This document shows positions 43,386 through 55,160 of a DNA stretch of 64,000 bases, in pieces. The position numbers were made by a program, and so were the translations under genes. The DNA comes from Juglans regia. Lineage: Eukaryota; Streptophyta; Magnoliopsida; Fagales; Juglandaceae. The notes beneath the pieces are model-generated. The model was given only the letters and a program-made list of their open reading frames with translations, was not told the origin of the DNA and searched no databases. Location of the stretch: assembly GCF_001411555.2 (NCBI RefSeq), contig NC_049909.1, positions 1,674,001 through 1,738,000 on the forward strand, in the 5' to 3' direction. Position 1 is the first letter of the stretch; every line of letters starts with the position of its first letter.

Positions 43386-45983
43386 TGATGCCCCCAACCT
43401 CTGCTTGGGATGGAACGAAGACATAGAGCATCGGGACATGCAACACAAGGTTACATACCCCCATTCGTGACAGTTAATATACAATGTGTCCTAGTATGCG
43501 ACTAGCAGCATGCAATTATCGTAGCGAATATAAGGGTGAAGACAAAACTTATGCCAGAATAACTAAAACATATCAGTTTCATTAGAAATCATCAAGTTCA
43601 AAATACCAACATAGCATAGACTTAGGTGTCATAACATATTACTTCACTCCGGCATTCTTTAAAAAGAACCCATTCGAAGCCCGTTGACTGTTCTTTGTCA
43701 ACCAAGGTGTCACCACTCCATTTTTATTCACTCCAGAGTGGACAGAGAAGCTCCATTAAGATAATTCTCCATCCTAGCCTTTGAGGCGTGACAAAAATTA
43801 TTTTTATGCTAAGTTAGAAAAATGTGTTCTATGACATGTGCATATATAGCAAACTGTTTATGTGAAATGACATTTATAGATGCAATATGTTAAAATCATA
43901 GAAATATAACATGTCATGTAAATATACACTCAATGTATCATATAACATGATATTTTATGCTCAAAGTGATAATTGAAACATGAATGAAGCATTTATCAAT
44001 AAATCATAAATAATCTGTCAATGTGTAAGTTAGAGACCAACTTACAAACTTCCGAAGTAATTGAAAATAATGTCGTAACTACTAAATAAAGTGCGTATTA
44101 AGTTAGAATTAATACTTCTATGGGTGAGGTCCAAAATAAAAGGCTTAAAAAATGATTATTTACAAAAATACCTCTAGACGGGTTAGACCCTAAAAAATTG
44201 CCATTAAAACCCTAAATTTTCACTAATTGCAAACAAACTCCAAATTTAATAAAAATTCATAGACTTCATAGTTTTGGCATTCTAAACCATCTATGCCTTT
44301 TGATTTTAAAAATCAAAGTAGAACTTGCCCAAATGGTCCCAACCCCTGGCATGTACTTTAGTTGATGCCTAAGTGTATTTTTAACTATTGGTCCCTATGG
44401 TTACATGCATATGAGATTTTCTTTAATCACAAATATTCACTAACACCTTTTATGACATAGTAAACACTAATTGTTGGATAATAGAGTTCATCCCAACACT
44501 TATTCATGGTTAAGATATCCTTAATCTCTACTTCATTCAAAACCGATTCATACTAGATGATCAAAACAAGATAGATTCAAAACCTACCGTGGCATGCTTC
44601 TACCATTATTTAAACCTTCCATAATTATAATAAGACAATAATAAATCATATCAAATCATGCTTAAAACATGTCATAGTTAAATTTCCACTTAAAATCATT
44701 TAATTATCCAAACCATCCTTTAATTGACCCGGTTTTGATTTAAGCATGAAAACCTTCCCAAAACTTATCCAAATTTCATACCAACACATGGAAACAAACT
44801 TGAAATACTAACTAAGATCAAAATAAAGAAAACTTACAAATTTTGTGGTCTTCCAAGCACTCTAGACGACCTTACACAAGAACACTCAAGAACTCACCCT
44901 GTTTTACTCTTGTGATTTTTAAGAGGGGGAAGTGCTCTTCAAGGCTCAAGAGGAAGCTTGAAGCTGAGGTGTTAAGGAAAAGAGAGGGTGAGGGGGCCTT
45001 TTATAGGTGGTTAAGGGAATGGGACGTTGGCTTTGGTCAAGGGAAATGATGGAAGATAGTGTGTGAATATGAAATTTCCAGATTTGCACTTCATCGCCTG
45101 TGTCATCTTGTGTAGGTCAAAAAAGTGCCCTAAACTACCATTATTTCACTCCTATGGTTGCTACATTACTCTTATGGGGGCTGGCCAAGTCGTGGGATAG
45201 AGGAGAGGGAAGAAAAATCATCAAAACCACCCGAGGGGGCTGACGAGTTCAACTGGTTTTTCCTTTGGCAGATTTTGATTATTGTTTTGTCTAATCCCAT
45301 TGAACCAGCATGAAGGTGCAGCCCAAAATAAGGTGATGGGATGGAGGTGTCCTGCTGAAATCTCATATTGCCTTCTACAGTTTGCATCCTTTGGAGCAGG
45401 GGAATAGTGGCCTGAAACCACTATGATTTCTTCCCGTCACAACAAGGAGATTTCTCTTACCCAAAGGCGAGAAGGCTTACCTCTTGGTAGGCGAGGAGAT
45501 TTGCGACTAGAGGGCGAAGACCTAGGCGTGAAGACTTGGGGACAAGGTTCTCGGCTAGAAGACTTGGCGGCAATATATATTTTTACCTTCTGGGCAAGAT
45601 GACTTGGGCAACTAGTCTCCAACCTTAAAGTCCAACCTAAATGACATCGCGAGCAACAACTAGAAAAGGCAAGAGGAGTTTTTCATCCTGGTTGGGAGTG
45701 TTTCCACCCAATAGGCGAGAAAAGTCTTTCATCCTGGTCGGGAGTCTTTCCACTCGGTAGGCGAGAGGAGTCTTTCATCCCGATCGGGAGTCTTTTTATT
45801 TGGTAGGCGAGAAGAGGGTCATGTGGCCTTTGTGACCACCATGCCTGTTCATTTTCAGTGCACACCGCATCTACCCCGTGGGATAATTCATCCCTGCTGG
45901 CGACCAAAACCTTCAAGCTTCACAAATCAAGCCACATATCACTTCCGTTTAGATAATCCCGTTTAATTAAGCGGGGTGTTACA
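43386..45983 (-). repeat. 5' LTR of element B
   Basis: It runs from TGATGCCCCCAACC to GCGGGGTGTTACA on the plus strand (TG...CA). An internal deletion of about 660 bp relative to the other LTR is visible after 43618. The end near 45420-45860 is rich in CGAGAGGAG/GGCGAGAAG-type imperfect repeats. Confidence 0.9.
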
Positions 45984-46497
45984 GTCGCCTACTTGTGCTT
46001 CTTGTGCTCATTCATTATCATAAATGTGTTGTGAGAAATGAGTCCATAATCGATTTGAGTGTTGATGGTCATACTTCAGATTAGCTTCTGAAGGAAAATA
46101 CGTATTTTTCTGACAACCCTTATTGCAAGGCCATAGAGAATGTAACCGATTTTGAAAGTGACCGTATAGTTGTTGAGTGGCAGGAGTCGCTTTCAAATAG
46201 TGGTGTTTAATTGGATGAAGGGGGAATATTGCACCTCAATTGTTTAAGATATTGCCACTTAGGGATGTTCTGGGGTGGTATGGAATTGCTAAAACTTTGG
46301 GAATACCATTGGATAAAGAAACAAATCTTGTGGCCCTTTGATAGAGGAAAGGGAAAAGAAACTGTAGAAATATTGGATGCCAGATTCACTTTTGGCTTCT
46401 CAACACTCGAGACCAAGGTATTTACAGTACATGATGCTCCAAATGCAAGCTCATCTAGAAACTATCAATACTCTAAACCTTGAGGACAAGGTTCTTT
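45984..46497 (+). other. element A right internal part, unassigned
   Basis: The best open frame is 46211-46483 (90 codons). Another frame nearby reads LPLRDVLGWYGIAKTLGIPLD, then the 46211 frame has FDRGKGKETVEILDARFTFGFSTLE. This could be a fourth captured host fragment, but I do not recognise it. It is not RT or integrase. Confidence 0.35.
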
Positions 46498-46510
46498 AAG
46501 GGAAGGAGAT
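46498..46510 (+). other. polypurine tract of element A
   Basis: AAGGGAAGGAGAT directly precedes the TGTTATGATCCC start of the right LTR. Confidence 0.85.
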
Positions 46511-46928
46511 TGTTATGATCCCATCGTGATGTGATGTCGTTTGCTGGAGGATGTGTGGGCATGCAATGCAGCGTTTTGGGATCCGTATTTACTTGTTGTT
46601 TGAGTCCTTGTAGTAGTCTATTTTCATAGAGTCTGTTATTTTACTTTACACATGTTGTTTGGTTATTTGTCTAGTCTATTATCCCTGCGAGGATATGAGG
46701 AAAAGAGGACATTGAGTGAAGAAATATGAAAAGTTTATTGAAAAGTCTGAATGTATGGAGGTTTAGGGCTTCCCTCGAAGAACCCTATTATTAATACAAG
46801 CTTGTGACTCATTGAGTACTTTTTACAAACACTTCTCATTCCTTCTGTTATTTCTTATTTGTATTTCCAGTTACCATTTCCATGCAACTATCTGGTTATA
46901 TCCACTCCCAGAACAGTAACCTAACAAC
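46511..46928 (+). repeat. 3' LTR of element A
   Basis: It matches 19601-20041. It lacks the short internal duplication and differs in several short indels. Confidence 0.92.
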
Positions 46929-47235
46929 TGCTACTATCCAATGGATAGGTATATAGATATACATTTCAATCTTTGCATTCCAACAACATTTTCAAGTTCA
47001 AAAACTTCCAATAATCATTTAGAGAGTTTCGGTATTGCGATGAGAGAGAATAAACAGAGAGAGAGAACAACCAAGCAAAGAGAGGGGAGAAAGAGAGTGG
47101 GGTGAAGGAGAGAGAGCAATGGGAGGTGCGTTTGTAATTTTGTATGGAATTTACTTGTTTGTGTAATATGCTATTATTCTCCCCTTAAAATATAAACGTG
47201 TCAAAATTTTATTGGATGTACTAAAACCCCTAGCC
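46929..47235. other. spacer right of element A
   Basis: It contains a GA-rich tract (47050-47120) that resembles, in reverse orientation, the CT-rich stretch at 19130-19200 (shared AGAGAGA(A/G)CAAC(C/A)AAGCAAAG words). No gene is visible. Confidence 0.4.
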
Positions 47236-47680
47236 TCACCCTTCGAAGAAACTAAAAATAGAGATAGAGTGACAGAGAGACACCAAAACAGCAGAAGGTT
47301 CAGCAACATTTTAAACCGAGGCGTGAGATTTAGAGAAAAAAAATTGATATCTCAGAGGCTTTTTTATAGAATCTTAAGAGTGAACGAAAGAGATAGATAT
47401 GAAATGTGCAACTTAGTATTTATCAAACATTTACTTGGACAACCATAAATATATATTATAAATGTATTAACGTAGATTCGAAAAGATAGTTCGAGTTTAG
47501 ACTGATTCATTGAATCGATTTAAAATCGAATTGATTTTAATGATTATTTTGAATTGTTCACCGATCCACTTTAATTGGTTAATTCATATCAATTTTAATC
47601 AATTTCAGTCAAATTTAAACCAATTCTAATCGATTTAAAATTGTATTTATTTTTTAGTTAGGTCTGTCTAATTATTATTA
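47236..47680 (-). repeat. second copy of the MORC 5' flank
   Basis: It matches 18200-18290, 18455-18500 and 18685-18975 in the same order and orientation. Shared words include AGTGACAGAGAGACA, TAAACCGAGGC, CGAAAGAGATA and ATTGATTCATTGAAT-like blocks. It stops just before the MORC start codon, so no coding sequence is copied. The two AT-rich arms found at 18275-18690 are missing. Confidence 0.88.
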
Positions 47681-48095
47681 TTTATTTCTACAAAAATACC
47701 ATAGAGCTAAACTTATATACCCCCCCCCCCCCTTTTTATCATTGTATTCTATAAAAATGGTAGAAAAACTAAAAATTAAGTCCTAAGTTTGAACAGAAAA
47801 ATCATTTTTTTTTTATAGTTGAACAGAAAAAATTAAGAAATGGATGATTATTTTGTACTAAATTTGTGGTTATGTACAAAATTTTATTCAACCGATACAT
47901 GGCTTTTATGTAATTTCCTTGGAATGTTTTATTATATTATATTGTGGTTTTTTCAATCGGTTTTATTGCTCAAGAATGACTTACATCATTTCATTAATAT
48001 TGTGTGTTAGTTATGTGGAGATTCTTATTGATGTTATTAAATTTTGTTTTTCTTTTTTAAAATATTTTTTTATATATTTAAAAAATATATATATA
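47681..48095. other. AT-rich spacer with a C-tract
   Basis: A run of 13 C lies at about 47721-47733. It is otherwise AT-rich, with no gene seen. Confidence 0.5.
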
Positions 48096-48149
48096 TCTAC
48101 TTATATATAAAGTGCGAATCCAAGAGGAACAGTGTTTTCGTCTAGCACT

Positions 48150-49560
48150 TTTTTTCTCCATTTTACCCCTGCTTTGTATATGTTATTATGTTTTTGCAGT
48201 TTCCTTTTACTTTTAAACCAGCAAACATCTCTCTATCATTTCTCTCATCTCTCTCTCTCAACCGACAACCTTCCCTCAGTTTCTTTCTCAATTTGCCGCA
48301 ACCCTCTCTTTTCCATTTATCCATAGTCGTCGCCGTCCTCCACAAAAGCAAACATAAAACCCATCAAAAGCATCTTAACTATCCAACCATAAGACAATTT
48401 CGCAACTAGAAACAGCTCAAGACTCGATTTGTAACACCGGTTCCATCGTGAAACCCAAGCCCAAACCAGATGGAAGCCTAACCTTCATGAAAAACCGACA
48501 CCGTTTTGGGTAGGCTTCTCCCTTTCAATTTTTTATTTTTATTTTTCTTGACCCAACGATTACTCCTCTTATCTCTTTCTGTTCAGTTTTCTCTTTTCTT
48601 TTTTTTTCACACCTCCGAATCCCTCTCCACCTCGTGTACCACCTCCCCACGCCTCTATAATTATTTTCCGCCTTTTAAGTTCTCTCCCAACAAACTCTAT
48701 CTATCTGTGTCTCACATACTCTCAGTTCTATCTCTTAGAACCTCTCTCGTTCACTACAAACCTCCATGCAGACACCATAGCCCGGGGCCATCACTCACTG
48801 TTGCGGCATTGCCAACCATCCCGCACGGCCACCATCACGCCAACTTGTGGCTTCCACAGATGGACCAGCGAGCCACTACCTCGTACACACCACCACCACC
48901 ATGCAAGCCTCCCACGTTCACCACCCTAGTCATACCCAACCATTGCATGCACGCACCAACAGTCGCTGCCACCAGCGTCCACCCAACCAACGGCAACCCG
49001 GTCACACCTCCTCTTTGACTTCACACAATCCAAAGCCTAGCCCTTCGTCGTCCGTATTGTCACTACACCAGTGCACCTCCTCGTAAACATCTGCTCAACC
49101 AACCCACAACCCAGTACGCCGCCACCCCCATCTCACGAAAACTCAGCACGTTACTCCCCTGTTTTGTAGCTCAAAATAGAAAGCTCTTACCTCCAGACAA
49201 CCGTACCTCGCCAGCCGCTCTAAGTTGTCACCACTTGCATGGAAAAGGACACCGGACACCCACAGGTCACCTCAGCTCGTAGCAACCCCTCACGATGAGC
49301 ATCTCTCTCGGTTTACTTGCTCCTTCTTTCCGCCCTCTCTCTCGCTCACCACTCCCTCTCTTTTGCTCGTGCTCAGCCTGGCTCGACGGAGTCTCCGCCG
49401 CACTCCTGCTCTTCTATCGCACTACCTCGGTCCCTCCAGCCAGCCCTGTCACGCCTTACCCCTCCACGAGTGCCTCGGTTTCCCTTGGGTAAGCTCCTCT
49501 CACCGCATACATGGTAATCCCGTGTGTTTGTTTGTCTGGTTTATACTTATAAGTTACATA
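48150..49560 (+). other. CT- and C-rich region in the Helitron, no firm gene
   Basis: It is much richer in C than its neighbours and contains long overlapping frames in all three plus frames (such as 48506-49018 and 49225-49635) made of Ser, Pro, Leu and His. Composition explains the openness. It may be a captured 5' UTR or an LTR leader. Confidence 0.35.
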
Positions 49561-50229
49561 TACGTACATAATATATATATATTATATATGGAAAGTTTTA
49601 ACCTAATGGTTGGGTACTTACCAGTTTACCCTTAGTGTAGTTACCAGATTTATGTTTTCGAATGAGAGGTTTTTTTTTTTGGTTTTGTTTAAATGGGTTA
49701 TGTTTTTAATAAATGGTCTTGGTTTAATTTTTACTTTAGAAAATACATGATTTTTATAATGATAATAATAAAGATTTGTAATATGGTATTAGTATTTTTA
49801 TTATTAGTATTTTTATATATTTTTAGAAGTACAATATAGTGCAAGACTTTTATTTTGAACTCTTTAAAGAGAGACTAATTAAGTCTATTTTAATTAAATG
49901 GTATTTTTGCTTTGTCTACTTTGATAGATTTTTTATATAATTATGTTACCCAATAAGAAGTCCAAGTAATCGGGATTCTTATACTAGGCTTTACACGAAT
50001 TATTGAGAATGAGGTTGACTTTATGAAAACTTTGCATATTTTGTGATGAAAGGAGAACTTGGGAAAAACCAACATCGGTCGCTTATTTCACTAATCATGA
50101 AACCTGTACGAAAAATGAAAAATATTTTCTTACATGTATTGTGTAGACATGAATTAAATTTTGTCATGTTGTCTCTGAAATTTGAAAAAGAGCGATATTG
50201 AGAATTTAAAAAATTGTGCATTGATTTAG
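49561..50229. other. AT-rich stretch within the Helitron
   Basis: TA-rich (49560-49590) and T-rich tracts are present. No gene or repeat was recognised. Confidence 0.4.
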
Positions 50230-50946
50230 AAAGATACTCTGACGTTTGTTTTCAGTACGTGAGAATGATCTGACTATATTTTGGTACTCTGTTTTATTTT
50301 GATATGGCATCTGAAAACCTTTGGCATGGTGTACTGATTTTGTATCTGATTATATATCTGCTCTGCTCTATGAGATGCTCTGTTTTGATGTGATGATGAT
50401 GCTCAGGTTATATTATGCCAAAGTACTTTGGGTTTTACTTATCTTAAAATCATCGCTCTGTTACTTTTAAAAACGTGTTTTGTTCTGCATAATAACTCTG
50501 TAAAATATTTTGTTATGCATATTGTACTTTGTAAATGCTCATATTCGCACACTAGCATATGTCATCTACTTACTAAGTTGTTGATAACTCACCCCATTTA
50601 TCTTCACAATATTTTCAGATGATTTTGGATTTTTCGGCTGAGGATCAAGACTATGATGCATTGGGTGAGATGACTTAAGGATAATGGATTAAGAACCGAA
50701 ATTTTACAATGGGTATTGGTGATTTTTGTTAATTATATTGTTGAAATGTGAGTTCAAATGACATATAGAGAAGTTGATATTTTTTTGGGTTACTGTATTG
50801 AGGATTTGATATATGAGTTTCTGTAGTTAATTAAATTTGAAATGTTTACGTTTTAATTTAAAGCTTTTGGAAGTATATTAACAGTGTTGGAGTTGATTAT
50901 CAAGTAACATGAGTTAACTTTTCAGACCCTTGGGACAGGGCATTGC
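50230..50946 (-). repeat. LTR-like fragment related to 40565-41378
   Basis: Shared blocks include ATGCTCAT(G/A)TT and CACTAGCATATGT, then GTTGATAACTCACCCC and the GAGGATCAAGA-type block. The right end reads CAGGGCATTGCA, analogous to the LTR end at 41378. It is an old relic of a Ty3 LTR family. Confidence 0.6.
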
Positions 50947-51320
50947 ACGATTCCAATCCCACAGTCGGATCCGTGCACATTGACAGAGAGAGAAGAAAAA
51001 TAGGTACATTTTTGGGGCTCGAGTACACGAAGAAGAAGAAAATAAAGAGGACCAGGAAGAGTACAAGGAGGCACCGCGGCTAGACCAAAATCGAGATCAC
51101 TCGAGGCATCGTTTTGGGATTCTCGGTCTCTGTAACTCAGATCAACAACTATGTCCATTGGTTTCTTGGTTCCCCATGAATTATAAACACAAAGTTCGCT
51201 ATATCTCTCTAGACTAGAAGGGACCAACCAAAATGCATCACTCTCAATTGCCTCTCAGGAAGAGAGTGCAAAACTGCTTTTACCCGGTTGCTGCTGCCAA
51301 GTACTGCAGAGTGGAGAAAA
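50947..51320 (-). other. GC-richer block, possibly a captured exon
   Basis: A minus-strand frame (51227-50922, 101 codons) reads MVPSSLERYSELCVYN then DIVVDLSYRDRESQND and PPCTLPGPLYFLLLR. The block is less AT-rich than its surroundings. I do not recognise the gene. It could be a captured leader plus first exon. Confidence 0.35.
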
Positions 51321-51430
51321 ATTTTCCCTATGTATTTTTAATTAACAAAAGAGCCTCTAAATAGGGCCTAGCCTGGAAGAGATACTGAACAAGACTTTTT
51401 ATGGAAATTGGTTTTGTTAATAATTATTTA

Positions 51431-51607
51431 AAAAAAATATATATTTGCAATCGTGATTTGTGCAACCGTCGCGTAATCGCTTTGAAAAAAAGTGAATAAA
51501 ATATAGATTCACATGAAAAAATTTAATTTTTTAATAGTAGATTCCACACTTTTTCAAAGAGATTACGTGGCGTTTACGTACTTCACAGTTATATGTAGAA
51601 TTACTCT
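51431..51607. mobile_element. MITE, same family as 56416-56588
   Basis: Terminal inverted repeats of about 45 bp contain TTGCAATCGTG...CGCTTTGAAAAA on the left and the reverse complement (TTTTTCAAAGAGATTACG...) on the right. The centre shares TTTAATTTTTTAATAGT with the other copy. Confidence 0.8.
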
Positions 51608-53058
51608 TATTTTAAAGTACAATGATTTTATATTAAAAAAAAACCGACATCTTGATAAACTCTAATTATTTTATTCTATTTGCAAATAGATAAACATCCA
51701 TAACATAGGATTCATTATTTTTATCTTTAAAATTTAATGGAAAGTATATATTTTTTATAAATTTAAAACCTTTTTATTCATAACTCCACGTTGGATTAAC
51801 TATTGAATTCATCAAAATAATAATATAATATTATTTTTAAATTATAATATTTTTCATAATTTACAATTATATTAATTATATTTTAATTAATAATTTAATT
51901 TTATACTTAAATTTTGTTTTCCAAGTTAAATATATTGTAGTTCAAAATTAAAAAATAATAATTTAAGTAAATAAAATAATAGTTATAAAGTGTGAATAAT
52001 AAATTTTTAAATTTAACGATGAATTGAAATACACTATAGTTTAAAATTTAAAATTTTAATATTTAATAAATTTAATACAATAATTTTAAACATAAATTTT
52101 AAAAATTAAACTATTTAATAAGTCGAATACCAATGCTTAAGACATCCTTCAATAAATGAGGTAGGTTGATCGGTTGCAGCATTGGGAGAAGAGAAAAAAG
52201 GGATGCATGCTTGTGACTTCGGTGGGTTATTTTAAAGCAGTCGACAAATGTCGACTAAGTCTTGATAAATATATTTACGTTTGCTTACTAAACGCCTCCT
52301 GGACCCATTACCCAAAAACTTTTCTTTAATTTTGAAGTGAATTTCGGAGTATTGGATCGAATAAAGATAAATAAAGAAAGTAATTTTTTATTTAATTATA
52401 TCTTGATCTGCTTTAATAATTTACAGACCAATAATAATTGTAATAATAATAGTTAAGACAATAATTTCCTGACATTACTCGATTTAAAAGGATAAGGGAA
52501 TAAAATTAAGATATATCACATGATATTATTTATTGTGAATATATATTATATCCATGACAAATATAAAAAGTAAAGAGATATTTTCTCTACTTTAATTTCT
52601 CTTCTCCCAATGCCAACAACCTACTTTATTTACTTTGTACACTTTGGACATGATGGATGCCTTATATGTTTATAAATAAAATAATCAAATTAATATCTTT
52701 CATGGATTTTTTTTCTATTTTTTAAAATATATTATTACTTTTTTATTTTATATATTAATTTTTACAATATATTATATATTATTTTATTTATTTTTTGTAT
52801 TATTTAAATATTATATTTTTTAATAAAAAATTAACAATAAAAGAGAAATTAATTTAAAATATTTACAATGATAAATACTTTCTATAACAAAATGCAAAAT
52901 AAGAATCAAATATATAAAAAAAAAAGTTACATTTAAATGAATCTATTTATATTTTTAAAAAAATATATATTATAGATGAGTGCTTAACTACATCCCATCC
53001 ATTACTTTATTGGATTTATTTTTTGGTTCCCCATTTTATAGAATGGTGAGTCCAAGGC
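51608..53058. other. AT-rich Helitron interior, no gene
   Basis: Very AT-rich. I see no coding frame or known repeat. Confidence 0.5.
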
Positions 53059-53061
53059 TTA

Positions 53062-53555
53062 GAGCATTGGCATCGGTCTCTTCAAAATAGAGGAATCTTC
53101 AAATTTTGAATGGCTTGTTATTAAAAACATTGCATTGGATTTGGTAAACAATCAAAACTCCAACTTTGAGTTACAGTGCATTTACTTTTATCTCCATATT
53201 TGAAGACACACTGTTCTTGGTCTAATCCCATTATTTTATTACAAATTCACTTCCTCCAACTTTCAATTAATGTCATCACGATTTAAGTATTAATCAAGAT
53301 TAATTAGGTTGAGGAAAAAAATTACTTGAGAAATAATAATTTAAGTATCAAATTAAATTATTAATTAATATATGCTTAGTATAATTACAAAATATGAAAA
53401 AATAAATTAAAAATATTATTATTAAAAAATAATATTATATTATTATTTAGACTAATCCAATGTGAGGTTATGACTATGGAGGTTTTGGATTTAATGAAAA
53501 ATGTCTTTTTCATCAAATTTTGAAGATGGTTTTGAGGAAGCCAATGCGAATGCTC
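53062..53555. mobile_element. Tourist/Harbinger-like MITE
   Basis: The left end GAGCATTGGCATCGGTCTC and the reverse complement of the right end GAGCATTCGCATTGGCTTC form terminal inverted repeats. They are flanked by TTA on both sides (53059-53061 and 53556-53558), the 3-bp target duplication of PIF/Harbinger elements. The interior is AT-rich and non-coding. Confidence 0.85.
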
Positions 53556-53558
53556 TTA

Positions 53559-54410
53559 GAGCTTTTGGAATCATCTTCATTTTTTATTTTTTATTTTTTA
53601 AAACAGAAGAAATATCTACTCCAAATTAACCTAAATGATGCATGTCCACATTAATTATTTCCTACACTTAATTCATTTCAACACATATTAGAAATCATTG
53701 TGATTTTGCATTTTTTTAAAAAAGAAAATAAAAGAAAATAGAAAAGAAAAAATGTAATATAGATATCTTGTAATTGTATTCGATGATTTATAATTTCATA
53801 CAATAGAAGTACAAAATCTCACCAAGTAACGAAACAATTAACTTAAATAACATCCTAACAAGCTGAGGGAAAGTATTTCCAAATTATTTATAAATATATA
53901 TTTTTATTTTTAAATAATAAATTTAACTTATTGCATAATCCCACCTACTTTAAACAATTATTATTGCAAAAAATAAAAAAATCATACCAAATAATACATT
54001 AAATACCCAAAATAAATTAGACATATTAAAATATTCAATTAAAGTCTGTGAAATAATGAAATGTTATTTCCAAATTTTCAGCACGCAAATATTGTAGAGA
54101 GAGGGAGGGACAAAAAACCAACAACAATTCATTTTTTTTATCGAATTCTCTGATTTTCGAGTGATAGCGATAAGTTTTTTTGAGCAGGAAGTAGGATAGT
54201 GATAATTAAAAAATTTACTTGTGTAGGTAAATAAATAAATAAAATACGCAGGATTCAGGAGAGAGTAGAGTTTTTATATAAAAGAAAGAACTCACAGGAC
54301 CACCCGCATTTGAAATTTAAGACACAGTGAGCCACTGATGCACGCAATCAATCTATAGGAACGCCGGAAGCATCCCACAGCCCAGATCGGCAACATCTCA
54401 TTTACCTTGA
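53559..54410. other. Helitron interior, no firm gene
   Basis: AT-rich. The block at 54290-54420 is less AT-rich and may be exon-derived, but no domain is recognisable. Confidence 0.4.
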
Positions 54411-54414
54411 AGTT

Positions 54415-54885
54415 CCACTATATAGTCTATATGTCCCATGCAAATAATAAAGCAATCGAATATGACTACAACGAAAAATTTGTTTGCTATAATTGCAAAA
54501 ACATGAGCATCTCATAACCACGGTAAATCATTTTATCTCATTATTTTAAAGGATCATTGCTAACATGATAAATATAACATAATAATTGTTAAAATTATGC
54601 AATTACTAATATTCTCATTAATTTTTATCTGTTGAGGCTATCTAGAAGTAGAGGAAGATACTAGATGTATAGCGGTTGTTATATTCGAACTGATAGCAAA
54701 AGAAACATTGAATCGTACAACTATTGATCTCATTGAACACACAGACGAGGTAGAATGTTTAATGCATTATGTCTTTATATTTTTTCATTATTACAGGAGC
54801 ACCTACTATATTTAGCAAGAATTGCAACTACAGTTTCAGAAAATGAATGGATTATATACTTGTAGTGGGTAGAAATAAATCAACA
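54415..54885 (+). pseudogene. RPA1-like single-strand DNA-binding relic of the Helitron
   Basis: Piece one (about 54430-54515) reads NKAIEYDYNEKFVCYNCKN, which fits the zinc-ribbon of RPA large-subunit C-terminal domains with only the second CxxC left. Piece two (54640-54740) reads CIAVVIFELIAKETLNRTTIDL, the OB-fold segment that follows in RPA. Piece three (about 54797-54860) reads IFSKNCNYSFRKMNGLYT, matching the last strand region. The pieces are separated by apparent introns. Their order and strand agree with the Helitron orientation. The first zinc CxxC is lost and stops occur. Confidence 0.65.
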
Positions 54886-55159
54886 TGGATAACTACGTTA
54901 AAATAAACTCAACGTACTCTCTGTCTATCCTATAAATCAAACTACATCATAAGCACTCAAAATATCTTCTTCTTAAACTTTTCACTATTGTAATTATATA
55001 CTTAAATAATTAAGACACTAAATTAAATGTGAAGTCTATACTTCTTTCTGCACTTTGTATATTTTGTTTAATTTTTGGTTAAATTTCTTTTTTCATCTTC
55101 CCATTTACTTTTTTATATTTATCAACTAGGCATACGTGCAGCGCACGTTACCCTTACTA

Positions 55160-55160
<1 letters not shown>

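Larger units (their letters stand above)
22526..45983 (-). mobile_element. Ty3-type LTR retrotransposon B inserted in element A
   Basis: The minus-strand element has its 5' LTR at 43386-45983 and its 3' LTR at 22526-24111 continuing at 38811-40564. That LTR is interrupted by element C. A Met-type primer site lies at 43369-43380. Gag with two zinc knuckles and a protease are readable at 41613-43300. Reverse transcriptase and integrase are gone, replaced by an LTR-like piece of another element (40565-41378). LTR ends are TGTAACACCCC... and ...CA on the minus strand. The candidate target duplications ATCGT (22521-22525) and GTCGC (45984-45988) match only in three of five bases. Confidence 0.85.
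19601..46928 (+). mobile_element. LTR retrotransposon A, non-autonomous, with host-gene fragments; holds the nested B-C-D elements
   Basis: Two long terminal repeats (19601-20041 and 46511-46928) in the same orientation enclose a Met-type primer site just inside the left LTR and a purine tract (AAGGGAAGGAGAT) just before the right LTR. Without the nested element B (22526-45983) its internal part is only about 3 kb. No gag, protease, RT or integrase was recognised in that part. Instead it contains a leader ORF and pieces of an ARF-GAP gene, a TOPLESS-type gene and a polygalacturonase gene. It must have been mobilised by another element's proteins. The LTRs differ at many sites, including a short internal duplication in the left one, so the insertion is old. 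The target duplication is not clear. Confidence 0.85.
48096..55160 (+). mobile_element. Helitron (7.1 kb) with RPA-like relic
   Basis: The 5' end is TCTACTTATATATAAAGTGCG after an A. The 3' end is CTAG before a T, preceded eight bases upstream by a perfect short hairpin (ACGTGC-AGC-GCACGT). These are the defining Helitron features: A/T insertion, 5' TC, 3' CTRR and a subterminal hairpin. A decayed RPA-like gene sits near the 3' end, on the plus strand, as in autonomous plant Helitrons. No Rep/helicase ORF is recognisable, so it is now non-autonomous. It carries an LTR-like piece and two MITEs inside. Confidence 0.85.

Noticed and set aside
44843..45049. 68-codon plus-strand frame
   Set aside because: It lies in the LTR of element B and has no counterpart frame in the other LTR copy.
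47050..47120. Inverted relation to the CT-rich run at 19130-19200
   Set aside because: About 26 bases look alike in reverse, but both are GA/CT-rich low complexity; too weak to call a shared origin.
48506..49635. Long plus-strand frames of Ser/Pro/Leu/His
   Set aside because: All three frames are open because the region is poor in A; no domain, no start context and no splice support. Kept only as a composition feature.
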